Of a stretch of DNA of 64,000 nt, positions 29,353 through 38,400 are shown piece by piece (within the stretch, counting starts at the first letter, position 1; the number at the start of each line of letters is the position of its first letter). The notes beneath the pieces are model-generated. The model was not told where the DNA came from. It ran no database searches and saw only the letters and a list, made by a program, of their open reading frames with translations. The position numbers and the translations under genes are program-made. This DNA is from an uncultured Clostridia bacterium (GTDB taxonomy: Bacteria; Bacillota; Clostridia; UBA1381): the NCBI GenBank assembly GCA_944393255.1, contig CALXZP010000009.1, forward strand, positions 62,001 to 126,000, read 5' to 3'.

Positions 29353-29399
29353 ACCGCTGCGAGGGTCGGTTTTGCCGGCCTCCGCAGCGGTTTGTTTTT
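29353..29399 (+). terminator. Rho-independent terminator of the giant surface-protein operon
   Basis: A GC-rich stem (ACCGCTGCG, 29353-29361; CGCAGCGGT, 29383-29391) with an inner GGTCGG/CCGGCC-like stem precedes TTTGTTTTTG. The hairpin also sits at the end of the convergent malQ gene and could act weakly on that strand. Confidence 0.88.
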
Positions 29400-29418
29400 G
29401 TCTTAAAAGGCGCATGTA

Positions 29419-30909
29419 TCAGCCTCTTCCGTAGCGGATAGTGATATCCCGCACCGTTTTGAACAGCTCGTCTGAAAGCTCTTCTCTGCGCACTCTCCAG
29501 CGCCAGTTAGTTCCGACCGTAGACGGAGTATTTATCCTCGCCTTGTCTGTAAGACCGAGATAGTCCTGGAGCGGGATGATGCATTTATCGGCCGCGCTGC
29601 GCATTATGAGACTGATAAAAGATAGGTTCAGCTTCGTTTTGGGTGTATATTCATCGCAGAGGTACTGTCTTGCGAGCTTCTGCTCGTCAGCGGTAATGGT
29701 GCTGAACCATGATACTATGGTCTGATTGTCATGAGTTCCGGTATAGGCTACGCAGTTGCTCCCGTAATTGTGCGGGAGGTAATCGCTGCGGCAGCCGGTG
29801 TCGCGTTCGTCAAAGGCGAACTCCAGAACTTTCATATTCGGAAAGCCGGCGGCCTGGACGAGAGCGCGTACGGAGTCTGTCATATAGCCGAGATCCTCGG
29901 CAATTACCTCCTTTTCGCCGAGAGCTTCCTTTACCTTGCTGAACAGGTCGATACCCGGTCCCTTTTCCCAGTGTCCCCTCATAGCGTTCTTATCGCCGTA
30001 GGGGATGGAGTAATATTCGTCAAAGCCGCGGAAATGGTCTATTCTCACAACGTCGTACATGTTGAAGCAGTGCCATAGACGTGTTATCCACCATTGATAG
30101 CCTGTGCTTTTGTGCCGCTCCCAGCGGTAAAGCGGGTTTCCCCAAAGCTGTCCGTCGGCCGAAAATCCGTCGGGAGGGCAGCCTGCAACGGCTGCAGGCA
30201 TATTGTGTTCGTCAAGCTGAAACAGATCCGGATAAGACCATACATCGGAGCTGTCCATGGATAAATATATCGGGATATCGCCTATTATTTTTATGCCTTT
30301 ACCGTTGGCATATGCTTTTAGACCGTGCCACTGCTTAAAAAACACATACTGCATATATTTTTGGAACTCAATATCAAAATACAGCTCTCTGCGGTAGTGA
30401 TCCATTGCGTTTCCCCACCGCAGGCGTATATCCTCCGCCCATTCTGTCCACGGTCTGCCGCCGAACCGGTCCTTGACCGACATGAACAGTGCATAATCGT
30501 CGAGCCACCACGAGTTTTCCGAAACAAACCGCATATAGTTATTGTCGGCGGTTATATTGCTCCGCTCATACGCCTTTCTTAGCAGCGGATATCGGTTTTC
30601 GTACAGTTTTTTGTAGTCTGTATCGTTATCCCTGTGTCCGAGATCGGCTTCATCGCATTCCTTCCTTGTGAGAACGCCTTCTTCTATGAGCGCTTCAAGG
30701 CTTATCATATACGGGTTACCCGCGAAGGTCGAAAAGGACTGATACGGGGAATCGCCGTATCCGGTAGGTCCGAGGGGGAGGATCTGCCAAAAGCCTTGCC
30801 TGCATTCCGCAAGCTTATCTATAAAATCATATGCTTCCTTGGAAAAGCAGCCTATCCCGTATTTGGACGGCAGACTTGATACAGGAAGCAGGATACCTGC
30901 TGTTTTCAT
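29419..30909 (-). CDS. malQ: 4-alpha-glucanotransferase (amylomaltase, GH77)
   Basis: Transfers glucosyl units between alpha-1,4-glucans, converting maltose and maltodextrins to longer chains plus glucose. The 496-aa protein has hallmark GH77 motifs: the N-terminal ILLPVSSLPSKYGIG and PLGPTGYGDSPYQ, the nucleophile region VVRIDHFRGF, the acid/base region VIAEDLGYMT and the third acidic residue in YTGTHDNQT. I placed the start at the ATG at 30909, eight bases after AGGTGG, rather than at the upstream GTG. Last gene of a minus-strand operon after the PTS and phosphatase genes, so it would act on maltose once this is imported and dephosphorylated. No glycogen or maltodextrin phosphorylase is present in the window. 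Confidence 0.95.
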   Translation of the reverse strand: MKTAGILLPVSSLPSKYGIGCFSKEAYDFIDKLAECRQGFWQILPLGPTGYGDSPYQSFSTFAGNPYMISLEALIEEGVLTRKECDEADLGHRDNDTDYKKLYENRYPLLRKAYERSNITADNNYMRFVSENSWWLDDYALFMSVKDRFGGRPWTEWAEDIRLRWGNAMDHYRRELYFDIEFQKYMQYVFFKQWHGLKAYANGKGIKIIGDIPIYLSMDSSDVWSYPDLFQLDEHNMPAAVAGCPPDGFSADGQLWGNPLYRWERHKSTGYQWWITRLWHCFNMYDVVRIDHFRGFDEYYSIPYGDKNAMRGHWEKGPGIDLFSKVKEALGEKEVIAEDLGYMTDSVRALVQAAGFPNMKVLEFAFDERDTGCRSDYLPHNYGSNCVAYTGTHDNQTIVSWFSTITADEQKLARQYLCDEYTPKTKLNLSFISLIMRSAADKCIIPLQDYLGLTDKARINTPSTVGTNWRWRVRREELSDELFKTVRDITIRYGRG

Positions 30910-30937
30910 AATTGCGACCACCTGATCCTTTCTGATG

Positions 30938-31756
30938 TTACTGTTCCGTATCTACCATAACGCCGTAATGATCTGATACGGCGCCGTAGTATTTACCGTT
31001 GAATACGACCTTTGACCGCTTTATGGCAGCCTCAGAGTTTTTCCATATATAGTCGATACGCATTTTTTCGCTCTCCCATTCCTTCCAGCCGTCTATGGCC
31101 TTCTCGACCGTGACCCCGCTGTCCTTCTGCAATGCCATAGTATATGTGTCGTGCCAGCCGGAAGCGCATATGAGGTCATATCCCTCGTTTTTCATATCTG
31201 CTCTGCAATTAAAATCGCCCATAAGCCATACCGGGCCTATATCCGAAAGATGAGCGTTTATGCGTTTCCACTGCTCTGAGAAAGGCTCATCTTCATCCTT
31301 CCACCAGCCCATATGGACGCTGTAGAACCATTCGTCCTTTGTTTTTATACCGAGTATCCTTCTTGTTTTCCAATTGTCATAGTCATCGCTTGCGCTCGAT
31401 AAAAAATTATCTGTGTCCTCGATGGGGAAGAGGCTCAGCAGAGCCGCCCCTTCATCGTATTTGCCGTAGCCGGTTTTGATCGGGAGCCATACCCAGTTAT
31501 AATGAAGTCCGTTTATGCCGAGCAGCTTAGCGGCGTTAGCGGCGTGATTGTCGGCGCGTACCGGAACGGATCTTTGTATAACAGTCATGCCGTCAAGCTC
31601 CGTTACCGGTACTATACCTGCGTTTTTTGACTGGTTGACTTCCTGCAGGGCGATAATGTCCGGCTGTTCCCTGATAACGGCATCCACGAACATATCGAGC
31701 TTTTTTTGGTATTCATCCTCTATCAGGCTGTGCGAATTTAGTGTAAGCAGTTTCAT
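30938..31756 (-). CDS. mapP: Endonuclease/exonuclease/phosphatase-fold protein, probable maltose-6'-phosphate phosphatase
   Basis: 272 aa, cytoplasmic. It carries the metal-dependent EEP-fold motifs: LNSHS at the N-terminus, LQEVNQS (metal-binding Glu), GDFNCRAD (Asp/Asn) and the terminal SDHYGVMVD (catalytic Asp-His). Many EEP proteins are nucleases, but this one lies between a glucose/maltose-superfamily PTS permease and malQ. In Enterococcus faecalis, MapP is the phosphatase that dephosphorylates maltose-6'-phosphate imported by the PTS permease MalT. The gene context supports the same role: it would yield free maltose for MalQ. AGAGGTGA precedes the ATG, and the gap to the PTS gene is 12 bases. 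The fold is certain; the specific function is inferred. Confidence 0.72.
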   Translation of the reverse strand: MKLLTLNSHSLIEDEYQKKLDMFVDAVIREQPDIIALQEVNQSKNAGIVPVTELDGMTVIQRSVPVRADNHAANAAKLLGINGLHYNWVWLPIKTGYGKYDEGAALLSLFPIEDTDNFLSSASDDYDNWKTRRILGIKTKDEWFYSVHMGWWKDEDEPFSEQWKRINAHLSDIGPVWLMGDFNCRADMKNEGYDLICASGWHDTYTMALQKDSGVTVEKAIDGWKEWESEKMRIDYIWKNSEAAIKRSKVVFNGKYYGAVSDHYGVMVDTEQ

Positions 31757-31768
31757 GGGGTCACCTCT

Positions 31769-33931
31769 TTAAAGAATATCGTTTATATCCGATTTAAGAA
31801 CGTCGGCTTTGGGTCCGTATACGGCCTGGATGCCGTCGCCTTTTTTCAAAAGACTGAGCGCGCCTTCCTTTTTCCACGCGTCAAGCGGAGCGACCTTATC
31901 GGGATCCTTTACCGTGACGCGCAGGCGCGTCATACATGCGTCAACTAAAACGATGTTTTCGCGTCCGCCGAGCAGACCGATTATACGCTCCGCCTGTGTG
32001 TTGCCGCCGGATGACGCGGAGGATGAGGTCTCGTTTTCATCATCGCTTTCGCTCTGGTAATTTCCGAGACGTCCCGGTGTGGCGAACTTGAATTTGCCTA
32101 TCATAAAGTATGCCACTGCAAATCCGACAGCGAAGAAAATAACGACGCATATGATAAAGTTTATGATATCGCCGCCCAGCCCGGCTTTTATCGACATGGG
32201 TATACGGGCTATGAACTCAACATTTCCGAACGAGTGCAGCCGCAGGTCTATTACGCCTGCCAGGGCAAACGCCGCTCCCTGGAGCAAAGCGTAAACTATA
32301 TACAGCGGGATAGCGCAGAACATGAACATAAACTCGAGCGGCTCGGTAACTCCCGTGAGGAATACGGCGAGTATAGTCGATATGAACATTGAGCGGTAGC
32401 CCTTTCTCTTGTCCTTATCTACCCGTTTATACATTGCAAGCGCCACGCCCAGAAGCATGCCTGTAGCGCCTATCATCTGACCTACCTTGAAGCGTGCCGG
32501 TGTGACGGACGATATAAGCTCGTTGTAGGAAGCCATATCGCCGGCGTTTTTGAAGTTTATAAGGTCGGTCACCCATGCGAGCCACAGCGGATCCTGACCG
32601 AAAACCTCCTTGCCGGCGTTTATCCCGGTCTGTATCATGTATGTGCCGCCGAATGATGTGTAGTTCATCGGTATCGTCAGCATATGATGCAGTCCGAACG
32701 GAAGAAGAAGTCTTTCAAGCGTGCCGTATACGAACGGGGCAAGTACGGGAGAGGTCTCCGAGGAGTTTGCTATCCAGATACCGAAGCTGTTTATGCCAAG
32801 CTGTACTACCGGCCATACTATTGCCAGTATGACAGAAATTATGACCGAATAGAATATCACAGCCATAGGCACAAATCTCTTTCCGTTAAAGAAAGACAAT
32901 GCGTCGGGCAGTTTGCGGAAGTTATAATATTTGTTGTATACCATGCCTCCGACAAATCCTGCAATGATACCCACGAATACGCCCATATTGAGCGCCGGAA
33001 CACCGAGTACCGAAACGAAATATCCGTTTACAAGTATCTCCTGACCGAACAGGGTATGCGTCACCGCCTCCGGATCATTGAGCATTTCCGACGTTACTCC
33101 GAATATCTGTCCGGTTATCGCGTTTATAAGTATGAACGCAATAACTGCGGCAAATGCGCCTCCGGCGCGTTCCTTTGCCCATGAGCCGCCTATCGCCACG
33201 GCGAACAGTATATGCAGATTATTTATGATCGCCCAGCCGATATTCTCCATAACAGAACCTACCGTCAGCACGAAATGAACATCGCCGCCGGCCATTGCGA
33301 CGAGCTTGCCGAGACTTATCATAAGACCGGCGGCCGGCATTACCGCGATAACGACCATAAGTACCTTGCCGAGCTTCTGTAAAAAGTCAAAACTGAGCTT
33401 AGAGCGTTTTTTCGGATTTTCCGTACTGCTTTTTCCGGACTTTTCGGAAGCGTCCTCCGCCGGAGCCAATACCATTATGCTGCTTTTTCCGGCTTTGACC
33501 GTTCCTGACGCCGTTTGCATGTCAAGACCGTCAGCGCCGTCGCAGATAAGAACGGGAGTGACTGTGTTTATCCCTTTTGCTTTCAGAAGCTCCATATCCG
33601 CTTCCGCTACAAGGTCCCCTTTTTTGACGCGGTCGCCTTCCTTTACATAGGATCTGAAGCCTTCGCCCTTCAGCGCAACGGTCTCAAGACCGAAGTGAAC
33701 GAGGATATCCATGCCATCGTCGGAATGAAATCCGTATGCGTGAAGCGTGTCCGTTACTGAGCTGACAACTCCGTCAGCGGGACTGTAGATCCTGCCGTCG
33801 TCGGGGATGACGGCTATACCGTCGCCGAGAACTTTTTCCGAAAATACAGGATCGGGAACTTCGGACAGGGCTATGAGCCTGCCGGATACCGGCGCCGCTA
33901 TCGAGACGCCTTTTTTTGTTAAGCTTTTCAT
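31769..33931 (-). CDS. PTS maltose/glucose-superfamily EIIABC transporter
   Basis: Imports and phosphorylates a glucoside. The 720-aa single chain has the order IIA-IIC-IIB. IIA (about 1-150) has His64 and the phospho-accepting His79 in DILVHFG, with the 15-residue spacing of the E. coli IIA-Glc pair. IIC (about 190-600) has many membrane helices and a PFGLHHMLTIPMNY signature. IIB (about 640-720) carries the phosphocysteine Cys666 in VDACMTRLRV. AAGGAGG lies upstream of the ATG. With the MapP-like phosphatase and MalQ downstream, maltose is the likeliest substrate (MalT-like); glucose is the alternative. A LacI regulator is divergently transcribed. Confidence 0.88.
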   Translation of the reverse strand: MKSLTKKGVSIAAPVSGRLIALSEVPDPVFSEKVLGDGIAVIPDDGRIYSPADGVVSSVTDTLHAYGFHSDDGMDILVHFGLETVALKGEGFRSYVKEGDRVKKGDLVAEADMELLKAKGINTVTPVLICDGADGLDMQTASGTVKAGKSSIMVLAPAEDASEKSGKSSTENPKKRSKLSFDFLQKLGKVLMVVIAVMPAAGLMISLGKLVAMAGGDVHFVLTVGSVMENIGWAIINNLHILFAVAIGGSWAKERAGGAFAAVIAFILINAITGQIFGVTSEMLNDPEAVTHTLFGQEILVNGYFVSVLGVPALNMGVFVGIIAGFVGGMVYNKYYNFRKLPDALSFFNGKRFVPMAVIFYSVIISVILAIVWPVVQLGINSFGIWIANSSETSPVLAPFVYGTLERLLLPFGLHHMLTIPMNYTSFGGTYMIQTGINAGKEVFGQDPLWLAWVTDLINFKNAGDMASYNELISSVTPARFKVGQMIGATGMLLGVALAMYKRVDKDKRKGYRSMFISTILAVFLTGVTEPLEFMFMFCAIPLYIVYALLQGAAFALAGVIDLRLHSFGNVEFIARIPMSIKAGLGGDIINFIICVVIFFAVGFAVAYFMIGKFKFATPGRLGNYQSESDDENETSSSASSGGNTQAERIIGLLGGRENIVLVDACMTRLRVTVKDPDKVAPLDAWKKEGALSLLKKGDGIQAVYGPKADVLKSDINDIL

Positions 33932-33962
33932 AAGCTGCCTCCTTGATACCTTCCAACAAGCG

Positions 33963-33981
33963 TTGCATTATTTTCATGCAA
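33963..33981. promoter_or_regulatory. Operator of the LacI-family regulator (site 1)
   Basis: The 19-bp inverted repeat TTGCAT-N7-ATGCAA lies downstream of the PTS-operon -10 box, where bound repressor would block initiation or elongation. It shares half-sites and spacing with site 2 (34132-34150). Confidence 0.75.
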
Positions 33982-34004
33982 CTTTTTATCTAACCTATGC
34001 AATT

Positions 34005-34033
34005 ATTATAATATATTTATGCATATTTTGCAA
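34005..34033 (-). promoter_or_regulatory. Promoter of the PTS-mapP-malQ operon
   Basis: On the minus strand TTGCAA (34033-34028) and TATAAT (34010-34005) are spaced by 17 bp. Additional TGCAT/TGCAA half-sites lie inside this promoter and could extend repressor binding. Confidence 0.8.
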
Positions 34034-34131
34034 TACCTTTTCAAAGAAAAAAATAAATTTATGAATAATGTATAAAAAAACAGCGCTGCTATTGTTGGCT
34101 ATTACCAAAGGATTTTTGCTGTGCAATAAAG

Positions 34132-34150
34132 TTGCATGATTTTTCTGCAA
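34132..34150. promoter_or_regulatory. Operator of the LacI-family regulator (site 2)
   Basis: TTGCAT-N7-CTGCAA, 19 bp, matches site 1 except for one half-site base. It lies directly upstream of the regulator's own -35 box, consistent with autoregulation or with looping to site 1 about 170 bp away. Confidence 0.7.
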
Positions 34151-34155
34151 AAATA

Positions 34156-34184
34156 TTGACTTATTTTTCAGAACGTGGTATAAT
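34156..34184 (+). promoter_or_regulatory. Promoter of the LacI-family regulator
   Basis: TTGACT (34156-34161) and TATAAT (34179-34184) with a 17-bp spacer, 33 bp upstream of the start codon. Confidence 0.8.
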
Positions 34185-34216
34185 AATGATGATCAATAAT
34201 TTCAGGAGAATATATT

Positions 34217-35230
34217 ATGGCAGTAACGATAAAGGATGTTGCGGCGCTTGCGGGGGTATCTCCCTCTACGGTATCAAGGACCTGCAACAATAACCCGTCT
34301 ATAAGCCGCGAGACGAAGGAAAAGGTCAGAAGGGCGATGCAGCAGCTGGGATATGAGCCTGCGCCTTCGTCAGCCTGTGCGCAGGCTGTAAAGCTGATAG
34401 GAATAATACTTCCGCCGTCTCAGAGGGAGACGTTTGAAAATTCATTCTTTCTTGAGGTGATACGCGGCATAAACAGGGTATGCAATAATGAACATTATAT
34501 AAGCACGGTCATAACGGGAGAAAATTATGACGAGATCATCTCGGCAGTAAAAACGATGATCGAAAACGACATCATAAGCGGCTTTATAGCAGCATATTCC
34601 ATAACTGACGATCCGGTCACCGAATACCTCCGCAGCGAGGGCTTAAAATATGTTATTATAGGAAAGGCGGCAAAATACGTCGATCAGACTGTGTATGTAG
34701 ACAATGACAATATTCTTGCCGGCAAGGAGGCCACGGAGTATCTTATAGCTCTCGGACATAAAAGGATCGCATATCTGGGAAGCAAAAACAAGCTTATGTT
34801 TTCGGCGGAAAGGAAGCAGGGGTATATAATTTCCATGATAGACCACGGTCTTGAGTTTGAGCCGGAAAACTGCATAGAGGCGGAGAACGCGGAAGAGGGC
34901 GAAGCTTCTATAAAACAGCTTCTGCAAAGGGAAAACGCGCCTACGGCTATAGTGGTGAGCGACGATATATTGGCTGTAACTGCCGAGCGTATATGCGGCG
35001 AAATGAATTTGTCGGTGCCGGAGGATATATCTATGATATCGTTCAATAATTCGCTGCTTGCAAGGCTTACGGCGTCGCAGCTCACTTCAATAGAAATAAA
35101 TTCTTACCGGCTCGGAACGGAAGCTGCGTCGCAGATAATAAAGCATATCGAAGAGCCGGATCTTGCCGCGGCAAAAATAATAATACCGCATAAGCTCATC
35201 GAAAGAAAGTCGTGCAGAAGGCTTTCCTGA
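34217..35230 (+). CDS. LacI-family transcriptional regulator of the maltose island
   Basis: 337 aa. The N-terminal HTH and hinge are canonical (TIKDVAALAGVSPSTVSRTCNNNPSISRET split over residues 4-33, then a YEPAPSSA hinge). The C-terminal periplasmic-binding-protein-like domain contains IGIILP, the ligand-pocket region VDNDNILAGKEATEYLIALGHKRIAYLG (residues about 156-183) and ISMISFNN. It is divergent from the PTS-mapP-malQ operon, with two matching 19-bp inverted repeats in the shared intergenic region. It is therefore very probably a local repressor responding to maltose or a phosphorylated derivative (MalR-like). AGGAGAAT lies just upstream of the ATG. A terminator follows 20 bp after the stop, so it is a single-gene unit. 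Confidence 0.9.
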   Translation: MAVTIKDVAALAGVSPSTVSRTCNNNPSISRETKEKVRRAMQQLGYEPAPSSACAQAVKLIGIILPPSQRETFENSFFLEVIRGINRVCNNEHYISTVITGENYDEIISAVKTMIENDIISGFIAAYSITDDPVTEYLRSEGLKYVIIGKAAKYVDQTVYVDNDNILAGKEATEYLIALGHKRIAYLGSKNKLMFSAERKQGYIISMIDHGLEFEPENCIEAENAEEGEASIKQLLQRENAPTAIVVSDDILAVTAERICGEMNLSVPEDISMISFNNSLLARLTASQLTSIEINSYRLGTEAASQIIKHIEEPDLAAAKIIIPHKLIERKSCRRLS

Positions 35231-35250
35231 CTCGGGTATATATGAGACGG

Positions 35251-35287
35251 AAAGGATCGGACTGAAAAAATGTCCTGTCCTTTTTTT
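35251..35287 (+). terminator. Terminator of the LacI-family gene
   Basis: AAAGGA-TC-GGAC pairs with GTCC-TG-TCCTTT around an A-rich loop, followed by seven T. Confidence 0.85.
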
Positions 35288-35321
35288 ATGTATGTTTTTT
35301 TATTATCGTTAAGTATTAAAG

Positions 35322-35350
35322 TTGACTTGAAATGTCCGGGAAGGTATAAT
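35322..35350 (+). promoter_or_regulatory. Promoter of the heparinase-like/GH42-like operon
   Basis: TTGACT (35322-35327) and TATAAT (35345-35350) with a 17-bp spacer, ending 59 bp before the chosen start codon. Confidence 0.8.
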
Positions 35351-35409
35351 TATATAATAAGATAAATGCCGGATATATGCGGTTTCCGGCTAATGACGGA
35401 GGAGACGAA

Positions 35410-38400
35410 ATGAACAGCTGCATCTGCGATATAAGCAAGTGGGAAAGAAAAGGGAACGTATATGTTTATCCGGGTACGCCGGATAAAAACAATTGGTATG
35501 ATAAGGGTCTTGTACCTAAAAATGACTATACTGCCGATCTGTACGGATGGTACGGGTTTACTTTTGAGACTGAGCTGCACGGCGCTGAGGAGATAGAGGT
35601 GCGCGCGGGTCTGCTCGATTTCGGCGAGGTGAACACAGGCGAGAGCATTGATGATTTTGTATGGAAAGGCACTGTATACGGCGAGGGCACCGTTCGGGTA
35701 TGGGTGCCGCTGCACAGGTTCGACCTGTTCTCATCAATGCCGGCAAGATGGCGGTTTTTGAGAAGAGTTGAGGTAAACCGTGAGGTCAGCGGACTGAGAG
35801 CGGTCAAGGGAAGAACTATATATGCCGAAGCCGAAGTGCTTTCAAAGCCTGCGGACGCGGGTGAGACCGTAAGCTATGCTATATCGGTCGTAAACTGTAC
35901 CGGTGAAAAGCAGGCTGTATCGTTCAATATGAAAAAGACCGGATATGAGGTGACAAAAACGGAGCTGCCCGAGGACTTCGTTCTTGAGCCGTATGAGGAG
36001 AAGCGCGTTTGTGTAAGCGTTGAGATGAGTGAAAGAGTGGCCGAGGGCGGCTTTGAAAAGCAGATAATAGAGCTTGCGGCGAACGGCGGCGAGAGCCGGA
36101 CGCTCGAATTCTATACGGTAAGGCGTATGCAGCATCCGTATATAGTATGTACCGAGCCGGAATGGAAAGCGGTAAAGGAAAAAGCGGAAAATTACGAATG
36201 GGCGGGAGATATTGCCGATACATACATAAAGCGCGCCGAGGAATGGAGCGTGCCTGATTATGAGAAAGGCGTAAACTACCTTTTTGAAACGGACAACGCG
36301 CATAAGTGCTTCAACAGTACGGTCGCATGGAAGCTTACCGGCAGAATTGAATTTGCTGAAAAGGCGGCTGAATTTCTCAGACGCGTCAGCGACAGGGAGC
36401 GCGGCTATCCGTCAAAGCTGAAAGCGTGTCATCAGCAGCTCGTTCACGAGGGCGAATTCTTCAAAAGCTGCGCCAAGGCGTATGATCTGATATATGACGC
36501 GGGAGTGCTGTCCGAGCAGGATCATGAGGATATACACGCCTCGTTCAGGATATTTATGGATTTCCTCGACTGGGCGCTTTCGGACGGCGGCATATCGAAC
36601 TGGTCGCTTGCCGAGATAGCCGGAGCTCTGTATTGTGCAATGGCAGTGCAGGACAGGGAAAGGATAGAGCGGTTCGTATTCGGCACAGGCGGCGCACTCG
36701 CGCATTTGCAGGCCGGAGTGTACGACGACGGCTGGTGGTGTGAATGTACCATAGGCTACAACCAAATGGCGGCGGGACTTTTCAGTGAATATACGGTGGC
36801 GCTGCGTCCGTGGGGCATAAACCTTGCGGGCTGGTGGGTACCTGCTCAGTATTCAAATAAGGTGCATTTCAGAAATCAGGCCATGGACGGTCTCAGCTGG
36901 GATATATACGGCGAGACCAAGAGAAATTACAGATGCATAGAAGATCTTTGGGACAGCCTTGTGGCGCTTGCAAACTACAGGAGCGTTGTACAGGGCGTGA
37001 ACGACAGCGCAGAGGAGAGGTTTGAGGGTGCGTCGCCCGTTGCGTTCGATTCAAGGTACGATATCGCCTATGCGATATACGGCAAGCCCGAATATGCGCA
37101 GATAATCAGAAACGGCGGTGAAAAAGCGTTCCGTGACCTGTTCCGCGGAGTTCCGGAGCTGCCGGACATACAAAGCGATGTGCACAGGCGTTCCTGCTAT
37201 TTCCACAACGGCGGTATATCGCTGCTGCGCACAGATACCGAGGGCAGAAGCGACGAGGAACAGTTTGAGATAAGCCTTAAATACGGCTCGCACGGCGGCG
37301 CGCACGGTCATTACGACCGCTGCGCCTTAAACGCGGTGAGCCGGTACGGCAAAGCTCTGTTCAACCCGGAAAATGTGTGGTATTCCTACGGCACATTTAT
37401 GTATAAATTCTATGTGCAGAACAGTATAAGCCATAATATGACAACGGTAGACCTTAAGCTCCAGGACCCGCAGGAGGGGAGGCAGCTGCTGTTCCACAGC
37501 GGAAGCCTGTTCCATGCGAGCACGGTCGAAAACTGCGCGGCGTGGTCGAACCCGCCCTACGGCGGCTGGCGTGTACGCAGTCAGGAGCCCACGTTCAGGG
37601 AGCGGGCATGGATCGAGGGCAGATATGTACCGATCCCGGACGATGCGCCCGAATATACGAAGCGCACAGGCTTTACCGAGAAAATAATGCAGAGACGTAT
37701 GGCCGTCCTGCTCGACGACTGTGTGGTATGCTTTGACTACCTGGAGGGCGCGGATGAGCATACGTATCATTGTATCTATCATCTGCCCGGGCTTAAGGGT
37801 ATAGAGGGAGAAGAAAGCTCGTCCGCAGGTCATACAGAGCAGCTTGTCACAGATCCCCTGTCCTCGGCGCAGTTTATAACCGATGTGGACAGATACGTTC
37901 AGCGCGGCACGGTAAGGCTCGAGTTCGGGTTTGACTATGATGAAAAGGTCAGCGCGAAAGCGCCGTGGCTGCTCACTCCGTTCAGGAGCGGACACAATGT
38001 TCCGGGTCATCTCAAAACTGACCTGTATTATGTGGAGGACGGCGGCAGCGAGCTGATCGTAGGCTGCGATCCGGAATACTATCCCGTGTCAAAACGCCTG
38101 TTCTATTCCGTAACCGCGGACGGAGAGACTGTAGCGGACGGAAAGTTCGGAGCGTGGATACTCGGCAGAGACCATATCGAAGCCGATGTTTCGGGAAAGA
38201 AGACAGTTCAGCTCCACGTCCGCACCGAGGACGGCACTATAGACCATAATCTTATCAAGGAGACGGTAAAGACTATATTCTGGGGCGATCCGTATTTTGA
38301 AACTGCGGACGGCGGAAGGGTATGGCTGTCGGAGCTTGAATACAGCACGGAAAACGTTGACCGCGGCATGGGCATAGGCGTGGACTATGCCGGCGGCCCG

